A DNA stretch of 64,000 nucleotides from an uncultured Maribacter sp. (GTDB lineage Bacteria; Bacteroidota; Bacteroidia; Flavobacteriales; Flavobacteriaceae). Within the stretch, counting starts at the first letter, position 1, and each line of letters opens with the position of its first letter. The position numbers and the translations under genes were made by a program. The notes under the pieces are model-generated. The model worked only from the letters and a program-made list of their open reading frames with translations. It did no database searches and was not told where the DNA came from. This document shows, one piece after another, positions 58,272 through 64,000 of this stretch. The stretch is from contig CANMKG010000003.1 in assembly GCA_947498505.1 (NCBI GenBank), forward strand, positions 62,001-126,000, written 5' to 3'.

Positions 58272-58328
58272 AGGGAATAGAAACTGTAGTTATGTCAATA
58301 AAGTTGACATCACAGTATGCTATTCCTG
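58272..58328. promoter_or_regulatory. Long imperfect hairpin upstream of the TonB receptor
   Basis: An inner perfect repeat ATGTCAA-taaag-TTGACAT sits inside outer arms (AGGGAATAG...ACTGT with ACAGT...CTATTCCT). About 57 bp, in the 237-bp gap between the small secreted-protein stop and the receptor start, where no gene was seen. No T-run on the minus strand, so an RNA leader structure or operator rather than a terminator. Confidence 0.5.
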
Positions 58329-58413
58329 AGTGAAATAAATAATTAGCAAATTTTATGATTAGAAATAAGGTCTATAGAAAACCTCTAGAAAGTCCTTATT
58401 CTAGGCTAGAAGT

Positions 58414-58722
58414 TTAAAAAAACCTTAGAAAGTAAGGAGGAGGTCTGCCAAAACGAAGGTCAATGATATGAGTTTTTATATAAACACTTTCGTAATGGTT
58501 TTTGTGTTGATATAAAATTGGAGTTGAATTAATTCCAAAAATTTGGAACAGAGGAGGTGTTGAAAATTCTATGTTTTGATTATGAATAGCATGTTCACAA
58601 AGTTCGCAGTCATCTATATGCTCGTCGTCATGACAACTATGTAAGTAGACAGGCGCAGCGGAAGCCTTAAGCACTATCAAGGTTACAAAAAGCAGTATAT
58701 GCAAAAATCTTTTGACTGTCAT
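58414..58722 (-). CDS. Small secreted His/Cys-rich protein
   Basis: 102 aa from the ATG at 58722 (MTVKRFLHILLFVTLIVLKA signal); the TTG three codons earlier is less likely. After the signal comes a metal-ligand-dense stretch (HSCHDDEHIDDCELCEHAIH). The C-terminus FGRPPPYFLRFF is unusual. Probably a periplasmic or surface metal-binding protein of the cassette; no family named. It lies between folE and the TonB receptor, 19 bp after folE. Confidence 0.7.
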   Translation of the reverse strand: MTVKRFLHILLFVTLIVLKASAAPVYLHSCHDDEHIDDCELCEHAIHNQNIEFSTPPLFQIFGINSTPILYQHKNHYESVYIKTHIIDLRFGRPPPYFLRFF

Positions 58723-58741
58723 TGAACTCAAAACGATGGGA

Positions 58742-59398
58742 TTATTCTCTTTTTAATAGATTAAAAAATTCAGAACGAATCTCTGTATTCGCAAAAACAC
58801 CACCGTATTCTTGAGTTGTAGTAAGACTGTCTTTGTCTTTAATCCCTCTGGAAGAAACACACAGATGTTTAGCTTGAACAATTACGATTACATCTTTAGT
58901 TTCCAGAATGTTTTGTAGGTCATTTAAAATTTGTAAACAAAGCCGTTCCTGTACTTGAGGTCTATGAGCGTAATAATCCACCAGCCGATTGATTTTGGAA
59001 AGCCCAACCACTTTATTTTTGGGAATATAACCAACATGAGCGTGACCAACAATAGGTAAGAAATGATGCTCGCATGAGGAGTTGATGTTTATATCTTGCT
59101 CCACTAACATTTTTTTATAACCGTATTTGTTTTCAAAAGTGGATATTTTAGGACGGTTTTTGGAATCCAATCCGTAGAATAGTTCTTTAACATACATTTT
59201 TGCAAAACGGTAAGGGGTTCCAGATAGGCTGTCGTCGGTTAAATCCAACCCCAAGACTTCCATTATTTTTTGAAAATGATGTTGTATATGTTGGATTTTT
59301 TCGGCGTCTGAAATAGAAAATGCATCATCACGTAATGGTGTTTGAATTGATGTAGCGATGTGTTGATCTCCTTGTGATTGTATTTTTTCAATATCCAT
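58742..59398 (-). CDS. folE: GTP cyclohydrolase I
   Basis: Converts GTP to dihydroneopterin triphosphate. 218 aa FolE type I with the zinc ligands Cys109 and His112 in SSCEHHFLPIVGHAHVGY and Cys180 in AKHLCVSSRG. Metal cassettes usually carry a zinc-independent copy; here the zinc form is present. Nineteen bp from merC upstream, so in the same operon under the Fur/Zur-type box. Confidence 0.93.
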   Translation of the reverse strand: MDIEKIQSQGDQHIATSIQTPLRDDAFSISDAEKIQHIQHHFQKIMEVLGLDLTDDSLSGTPYRFAKMYVKELFYGLDSKNRPKISTFENKYGYKKMLVEQDININSSCEHHFLPIVGHAHVGYIPKNKVVGLSKINRLVDYYAHRPQVQERLCLQILNDLQNILETKDVIVIVQAKHLCVSSRGIKDKDSLTTTQEYGGVFANTEIRSEFFNLLKRE

Positions 59399-59416
59399 TG
59401 GTATACCGTATAAATT

Positions 59417-59836
59417 TTAAGCATTCAACTTTTCATCCGCACAGCATACGGTTTCTCCACAATTACAGTACTTTCTATTATAAAGGTGCAAGAAAATAAG
59501 TGCAGCCGAAGGCACATAAATTGCCTGTTCAGCAAGAGGAACCAGAGACATTTTTTCATTTAAAATCACTAAAGTTAAAACGGTCCAACACATCCAAAGC
59601 GCATTTTTCATCCATTTTTTTGTCGTTGTTTTAACGGACCACCATATGGCTATAAAGGAAACACCTAAAAAGACCATATCAAGAAACCCCCACCATTTAG
59701 GGTGAGCTTCGGCGCTCTCCATTATTCTGGCTTGTGCCATAAACAGTAAAGGTGTGGCCAAGCAGTGCGCTAGACAAAGTGTACTTGAAAATACACCTAT
59801 CAAATCAGATTTTGAACGTAACTGAAGAGTATTCAT
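59417..59836 (-). CDS. MerC-family membrane protein
   Basis: 139 aa, four membrane helices. The MerC Cys/His motif is in LCLAHCLATPLLFMAQAR, and a C-terminal Cys cluster follows (KYCNCGETVCCADEKLNA). MerC proteins transport Hg2+ in resistance operons, but homologues in Bacteroidota also appear in zinc-controlled clusters. First gene of the minus arm with its own TAnnTTTG promoter. Confidence 0.85.
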   Translation of the reverse strand: MNTLQLRSKSDLIGVFSSTLCLAHCLATPLLFMAQARIMESAEAHPKWWGFLDMVFLGVSFIAIWWSVKTTTKKWMKNALWMCWTVLTLVILNEKMSLVPLAEQAIYVPSAALIFLHLYNRKYCNCGETVCCADEKLNA

Positions 59837-59857
59837 GTCTTTTTTTTAAATGAAACG

Positions 59858-59885
59858 CAAAAGTAAGTTAAATTTTTAAATGCAA
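59858..59885 (-). promoter_or_regulatory. Promoter of the merC-folE arm
   Basis: On the minus strand: TTG (59885-59883), 17-nt spacer, TACTTTTG (59865-59858). The TTG lies inside the palindromic box, so a bound repressor would block it. Confidence 0.7.
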
Positions 59886-59898
59886 CTCAGTTGCATTT
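59878..59898. promoter_or_regulatory. Fur/Zur-type operator shared by two divergent promoters
   Basis: Perfect 9-bp inverted repeat AAATGCAAC-N3-GTTGCATTT. It overlaps the -33 elements of both the merC and the ABC promoters, and a Fur-family regulator is encoded at the end of the plus arm. Confidence 0.75.
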
Positions 59899-59917
59899 GT
59901 TTTTATTTCTATTTTTA
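59891..59917 (+). promoter_or_regulatory. Promoter of the ABC transporter arm
   Basis: TTG (59891-59893), 16-nt spacer, TATTTTTA (59910-59917, final G replaced by A). The TTG lies inside the palindromic box. Confidence 0.5.
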
Positions 59918-59930
59918 CAAAAATATTCGA

Positions 59931-60557
59931 ATGGTTAAAACTTTGAATTTAAGGTATGCCTATCAAAATGGAGATGAATTATCGTTTCCAGATATTGAAC
60001 TTACACCAGGGGAACATATGCTTATGATTGGACCCTCGGGAGTGGGGAAGACCACCTTATTATATCTAATGTCTGGTCTTTTACCTCCATTACGAGGTAC
60101 GGTATCCATTGCTGGAAAGGAGCTTGGTTCCCTAACACGAAAAAAAATGGATAGCTTCCGAGGCGAACATATAGGGATTATCTTTCAACAATATCATTTT
60201 ATTAAATCCTTGAGCGTTTCTGACAATCTTCGTTTACGCCAACATTTTTCTAAAAGTGCCAGTGATAAAAAAAGAAGAGATGCCCTTGTAGAACGGTTGG
60301 GATTAAGGGAGCATCTTCAAAAGAAAGTAACGAAACTAAGCCAAGGACAGCAACAGAGACTCGGCATAGCTTTAGGGTTGATACACCGGCCGAAGATTAT
60401 ATTTGCGGATGAACCTACGTCCAATTTAGACGATGTGAATTGTGAAAAGGTTATAGAGTTGCTTAAGGAAGAGGCAGAAATTTGTAAAAGTAGTCTGTTA
60501 ATCATTACACATGACCTTAGGGTAATGTCTCATTTTCAAAACCATGTCAGGTTATGA
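59931..60557 (+). CDS. ABC transporter ATP-binding protein
   Basis: 208 aa from the ATG at 59931; the open frame extends to 59880 but that would place the operator inside the gene. LolD/MacB-type ATPase: Walker A GPSGVGKTT (34-42), signature LSQGQQQRLGIALG, Walker B IIFADEPTSNLD, switch His in ITHDLRV. Works with the permease that follows, overlapping by 4 bp (ATGA). Zur-regulated homologues (for example the Vibrio zrg system) are known for zinc. Confidence 0.92.
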   Translation: MVKTLNLRYAYQNGDELSFPDIELTPGEHMLMIGPSGVGKTTLLYLMSGLLPPLRGTVSIAGKELGSLTRKKMDSFRGEHIGIIFQQYHFIKSLSVSDNLRLRQHFSKSASDKKRRDALVERLGLREHLQKKVTKLSQGQQQRLGIALGLIHRPKIIFADEPTSNLDDVNCEKVIELLKEEAEICKSSLLIITHDLRVMSHFQNHVRL

Positions 60558-61765
60558 ATTTATGTTATCTCGCCTTCAAGAATATGGTTTCTAAGCCTCT
60601 CAATTTATTGTTGAGCCTACTGCTGTTATCATTGAGTGTATTCTTAGCCACTTTTGTTTTGCAATTGAGCCAACAGTTTGGTGGACAGTTAAGTAAAAAT
60701 ATTGCCCCTTTTGATATGGTGGTGGGTGCAAAAGGAAGTCCATTACAACTTGTACTTTCTTCAGTACTTCATGTCGATGTCCCTACAGGAAATATTAAAT
60801 TAAAGGATGTCTCTATGTTACAAAAACATCCTTTTGTAGAAACTGCAATTCCAGTTTCCTATGGGGATAATCATAAAGGCTTTCGAATTTTGGGAACAGA
60901 AACAAGTTATCTTGACCATTACAAGGCTAAATTGTCGGAAGGAAGACGTTATGAAAACCCCTTTGAAGTCGTCGCAGGAAGTAATGTTGCTCAACAATTG
61001 GCTTTAAAGTTAGGAGATCGTTTTACCAGTTCACATGGATTGGCTGTTGGAGCTGTTGATGAGCATGATGAACATTTTTTTATTGTAAAGGGGATTTTAG
61101 AACCAACAGGAATGGTGGTCGACCAACTACTGCTTACTAATTTGGAAAGTATATGGAAGATTCATGATCATGAGGAGAATTATCATGAAGAAGTTGAAAC
61201 TCAGAAAGAAACTGAAGAAGAAAAAGAAATTACATCATTACTAGTGAAATTCAAGAGTCCAATGGGTATGGTTCAACTTCCAAGGTTCATCAACCAGAAC
61301 ACCTCTATGCAGGCTGCCTTACCTGGTTTCGAGGTACAGCGACTTATGAGTCTTTTAGGTTCAGGAGTAAAGACTGTAAACGGTATTGCATTGGCTATTT
61401 TGTTGGTTTCCGGGCTGAGTATATTCATTAGCCTTTTAAAAACCATTCGTGAAAGAAGACGGGAGTTAGCACTATTACGAACCTATGGGTTTCGTACGGA
61501 ACAATTATTTGGACTGGCACTCTTAGAGGGCTTACTATTAGCATTAATCGGATTTGTATTGGGGTGGTTTTTGGGTAGATTGGGAATTTGGGGAGCTTCT
61601 CAATATATGCAAACTTTGTATGGATATAACTTACAAATAAAAGGTCTAGAACAATTAGAATTGTTTTTACTAGGTCTAATTTTAATATTTACGACTATAG
61701 CCGCTTTGTTTGCTTCCCGCTCCATTTTTAAGTTAAACGTAGCTAAAACTTTATCTGATGTATAG
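60554..61765 (+). CDS. FtsX/MacB-type ABC permease with His-rich loop
   Basis: 403 aa, four membrane helices in the FtsX arrangement: one near the N-terminus (about 10-35), three in the last 140 residues, and a large periplasmic domain. That domain carries acidic and His-rich stretches (DEHDEHFF and HDHEENYHEEVETQKE, about 170-225), suited to metal binding. Partner of the preceding ATPase; overlaps the next gene by 8 bp. Confidence 0.9.
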   Translation: MNLCYLAFKNMVSKPLNLLLSLLLLSLSVFLATFVLQLSQQFGGQLSKNIAPFDMVVGAKGSPLQLVLSSVLHVDVPTGNIKLKDVSMLQKHPFVETAIPVSYGDNHKGFRILGTETSYLDHYKAKLSEGRRYENPFEVVAGSNVAQQLALKLGDRFTSSHGLAVGAVDEHDEHFFIVKGILEPTGMVVDQLLLTNLESIWKIHDHEENYHEEVETQKETEEEKEITSLLVKFKSPMGMVQLPRFINQNTSMQAALPGFEVQRLMSLLGSGVKTVNGIALAILLVSGLSIFISLLKTIRERRRELALLRTYGFRTEQLFGLALLEGLLLALIGFVLGWFLGRLGIWGASQYMQTLYGYNLQIKGLEQLELFLLGLILIFTTIAALFASRSIFKLNVAKTLSDV

Positions 61766-62198
61766 ACTCTTTATCTTTGTTTTGTTTGTAACTTTTGCCA
61801 GTGTTTGTGGAATAGCACAAGAACAATTGACATGGAAAGATTTTGCAGATGTTAAATTTAAACCTGAATATAACGAGAAGTACGATGTAAATTTTTTAAT
61901 GCCGACCTTTGGAGAGAAGATTAGTGCTTATAAAAGGGAAGTGATTAGTATTAAAGGGTATTTTTTGGACATCTCTGGAAGTGGAGACGTATTTTTAGTA
62001 TCACAAAACCCAATGGCTTCATGTTTTTTCTGTGGAGCAGCAGGACCAGAGACTATTGTTGAAGTTAATTTTAAGGAAAAGCCACTTTTTAAGACTGATC
62101 AAATTGTTATCGTTGCTGGAGTTCTTGAATTAAACAAAAATAATGTGGACCATTGTAATTATATTTTAAACGAAGCTACGGGTCAATTAGTAAACTAA
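61758..62198 (+). CDS. Secreted CFFCG-motif protein, copy 1
   Basis: 146 aa with a signal peptide (MYRLFIFVLFVTFASVCGIA). The conserved core is QNPMASCFFCGAAGPETIVE (about 83-102), preceded by ISIKGYFLD. Tandem paralogue of the next gene. The location beside a zinc-type ABC transporter and the fold pattern recall DUF3299 proteins, with a CxxC in place of their usual Cys/Pro motif; assignment is inference. Likely a periplasmic metal or redox partner. Confidence 0.75.
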   Translation: MYRLFIFVLFVTFASVCGIAQEQLTWKDFADVKFKPEYNEKYDVNFLMPTFGEKISAYKREVISIKGYFLDISGSGDVFLVSQNPMASCFFCGAAGPETIVEVNFKEKPLFKTDQIVIVAGVLELNKNNVDHCNYILNEATGQLVN

Positions 62199-62202
62199 AA
62201 CA

Positions 62203-62640
62203 ATGCGATTTTCTCTTTTGCTACTTTTATTTTGGATTGGAACTACTACCCAAGCGCAAGTTGATTTAGATTGGGAGAATTTATCTGATGGAATTTCGTT
62301 TCAAGAGCTTTCTTTAAAAGAAACTATCCCTGGATTCTCGAAAGCAACGTTTTCGGAAGAGCTGACGGCTTTGGAGGGAAAAGAAGTTACCTTAACTGGA
62401 TATTTTTTGGTGCTAGATGGCAATCAATCGTCATATATGCTTTCAAAAAACCCGATGGCTTCATGTTTTTTTTGTGGAAATGGTGGGCCAGAGACGGTCG
62501 TTGGTCTGGAGTTTTTAAAAAAGCCATCTTTTAAAATGGATGAACTACTTTCTGTGAAGGGTATTCTGCGCTTAAATGATGATAATCCTAACCAATACTA
62601 TTACAGGATTGAGGAGGCAGATGGTCTAATTTTCGAATAA
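62203..62640 (+). CDS. Secreted CFFCG-motif protein, copy 2
   Basis: 145 aa, signal peptide MRFSLLLLLFWIGTTTQAQ, core KNPMASCFFCGNGGPETVVG. Clearly a tandem duplicate of copy 1, which begins about 445 bp earlier; the two share length, the GYFL strand and the CFFCG motif but are otherwise diverged. Four bp separate them. Probably both act with the permease. Confidence 0.75.
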   Translation: MRFSLLLLLFWIGTTTQAQVDLDWENLSDGISFQELSLKETIPGFSKATFSEELTALEGKEVTLTGYFLVLDGNQSSYMLSKNPMASCFFCGNGGPETVVGLEFLKKPSFKMDELLSVKGILRLNDDNPNQYYYRIEEADGLIFE

Positions 62641-62653
62641 GTAAAGTACTATT

Positions 62654-63058
62654 ATGGAAAAAGAAAGTAGTATTCAAGTATTAGAAAGGAAAGGATTAAA
62701 AAAGACCAAGGTACGCATGGCGCTGATTCAACATTTTATGATGATGAACCATGCTCAATCGTATAATGATTTGCAGGAAGCATTGTCTAATGAATTGGAT
62801 AAATCTACGCTGTACCGAAATTTGACCAACTTTGAGAAAGTAGGCATTATACATCGTATTAATGATGACACTGGGGTGTCTAAATATGCATTTGGAGAAC
62901 CTCCAATACATGGAAATGAGCACGCCCATTTTGTATGTGAAGATTGTGAAACAGTTTATTGTGTCGAAGAACTTGTTCCGCTTCAACCAAATGTTCCTAA
63001 AGGGTTTAAAACCAAAAAGGTGCAAACGATAATAAGAGGAACTTGTGCTGATTGTTGA
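62654..63058 (+). CDS. Fur-family metalloregulator (Zur-like)
   Basis: 134 aa. Winged-helix DNA-binding domain (about 10-85: KTKVRMALIQHF, LDKSTLYRNLTNFEKVG) and metal domain with HGNEHAHFVCEDCETVYC and the C-terminal CADC. The two CxxC pairs (Cys95/98, Cys131/134) form the structural zinc site. Thirteen bp after the duplicated CFFCG gene, so it is last in the arm it probably controls through the box at 59878. Zur is preferred over Fur from the operon content; not proven. Confidence 0.88.
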   Translation: MEKESSIQVLERKGLKKTKVRMALIQHFMMMNHAQSYNDLQEALSNELDKSTLYRNLTNFEKVGIIHRINDDTGVSKYAFGEPPIHGNEHAHFVCEDCETVYCVEELVPLQPNVPKGFKTKKVQTIIRGTCADC

Positions 63059-63099
63059 AGATGAACGAAATTTACATACATGTAAAGCAATTGGGATGG

Positions 63100-64000
63100 T
63101 TATTTTTTAATAATAGTAATGGTTTTGGCAGACTTAAGGTTTAGGTGTAAATAGTATACTCCTGGCGTTAAAACATCAGTCGGAACTTGAATTTCGTTGT
63201 TTTTAACTAGGTATTTTTTTGAAGAAATTAGTTGACCTTGTGTATTGAATATATCTACTAAAACATCTGTAATGTTGTTTTCTGGAATATAAACTGTTGT
63301 GTTTAGTCTTACGGGGTTAGGATATAAAATAATATTTCCTTCTAAGTTTACTGTGGTTACGAATTTATCCTCACAATCAGAATTACTAGAGATTTCTAAT
63401 TTATCCCCATCCATAACAAATGCTTCAAATTCATTTGTTGAGTACTTAATTTCAAAAGAATTATTAACAGTTAATATGTATGGTGGATTACCATTTGTAA
63501 CTGTAAAAGAAGCCTTATTAAATTCTCCGACTTTTGTAATTTCAACCGTTGCGTCTAATGGAGATGCTTTTGCTACATTATTCTCATAACAAATTGAGTT
63601 GGTTTCTTTATTTGAGATGAACTCAATACAAAAACTGTTATTTCCTGGTTCTAAATTGTCAATAGTAATCTTATTATTAAAAACATATTCTTTTCCTGTC
63701 TCATTCATTATAACTTTGTAGTTGCTATAATTTTTAGCGGATATAGTTATAGCTCCATTATTTGCATTTATACAGCTTTCATTATTCACCTCGATTATAA
63801 AACTATCTTCATTTAACTCTAAAACTCCAGTGTAATAATCACGAGCAAGAGAAAAAGCTTCTTTTCCTATCTTTTCGCCTATTATACGACCGGGAATATC
63901 ATCAATGGGAGGATGAATTCCTCCCCAGATTCTTGATAGGCTTGTCTGATCAGATGCATCTTGGTAGGTTGCCCATTGTAATGTAAGCTCTTCACTTGGA
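63100..64000 (-). CDS. PAP2/haloperoxidase-like protein with T9SS sorting domain, partial
   Basis: C-terminal 299 residues; the start is beyond the window. The frame at the right edge reads SLSRIWGGIHPPIDDIPGR, matching motif 3 of PAP2/vanadium haloperoxidase proteins (SR-x5-H-x3-D). A beta-rich region follows, then a C-terminal T9SS type A tail (LYPNPVRLNTTVYIPE, LTPGVYYLHLNLKSAKTITI), so the protein is secreted to the cell surface. The internal GTG at 63789 is not its start. Convergent with the Fur gene. Confidence 0.82.
   Translation of the reverse strand, partial: PSEELTLQWATYQDASDQTSLSRIWGGIHPPIDDIPGRIIGEKIGKEAFSLARDYYTGVLELNEDSFIIEVNNESCINANNGAITISAKNYSNYKVIMNETGKEYVFNNKITIDNLEPGNNSFCIEFISNKETNSICYENNVAKASPLDATVEITKVGEFNKASFTVTNGNPPYILTVNNSFEIKYSTNEFEAFVMDGDKLEISSNSDCEDKFVTTVNLEGNIILYPNPVRLNTTVYIPENNITDVLVDIFNTQGQLISSKKYLVKNNEIQVPTDVLTPGVYYLHLNLKSAKTITIIKK

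Overview
The window looks like a chromosome segment of a marine-type member of the Bacteroidota, most likely Flavobacteriaceae. The evidence is low GC by eye, a SusC/FecR/ECF-sigma locus, a T9SS-sorted protein, FolE/LpxH/RecJ-type housekeeping genes of flavobacterial style, Bacteroidota promoters (TTG, then TAnnTTTG) and almost no Shine-Dalgarno sites. No rRNA, CRISPR array, transposase or integrase was seen.

Layout. 1-5.3 kb: a nutrient-uptake locus on the minus strand (ECF sigma factor, FecR anti-sigma factor, SusC-type TonB receptor cut by the window start). 5.7-46 kb: mostly core genome. It holds transporters, a large secreted transglutaminase/TPR protein, ribE, pdxA, the DUF177-rpmF-fabH-accB-accC fatty-acid cluster, three secreted proteins of unknown function behind a possible sigma-54 promoter, glycerate kinase, an orphan ABC ATPase, a prolyl oligopeptidase, asd, mscL, alr, tdk, rsmI, recJ, lpxH, queD and a universal stress protein. 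At 35.4-37.2 kb a family of REP-like palindromic repeats appears, and two copies flank a small GIY-YIG nuclease gene as inverted repeats.

46.07-54.79 kb: a genomic island in the 3' end of tRNA-Ala(GGC), bounded by 34-bp direct repeats of the tRNA 3' end. It lacks an integrase and carries a truncated excisionase-like gene at its right junction. Cargo: cold-shock protein, prohibitin-like SPFH protein with a coupled small membrane protein, an AraC-type regulator, a cupin, several very small proteins, and a tightly overlapping operon of a DUF1611 P-loop protein, an ornithine/alanine-racemase-family enzyme and a cytoplasmic VanX-like D,D-dipeptidase. The last three look like a D-amino-acid module.

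55.07-63.06 kb: a two-armed metal (probably zinc) homeostasis cassette. One palindromic Fur/Zur-type box overlaps the -33 elements of two divergent promoters. The minus arm is MerC-like protein, FolE, small His/Cys-rich secreted protein, TonB receptor (with a frameshift) and lipoprotein. The plus arm is ABC ATPase, His-rich permease, two tandem duplicated CFFCG secreted proteins and a Fur-family regulator. The window ends in a partial PAP2/haloperoxidase-like protein with a T9SS tail.

The candidates most worth a second look are the D-amino-acid module on the tRNA-Ala island, the repeat-flanked GIY-YIG cassette, and the single-box zinc cassette.
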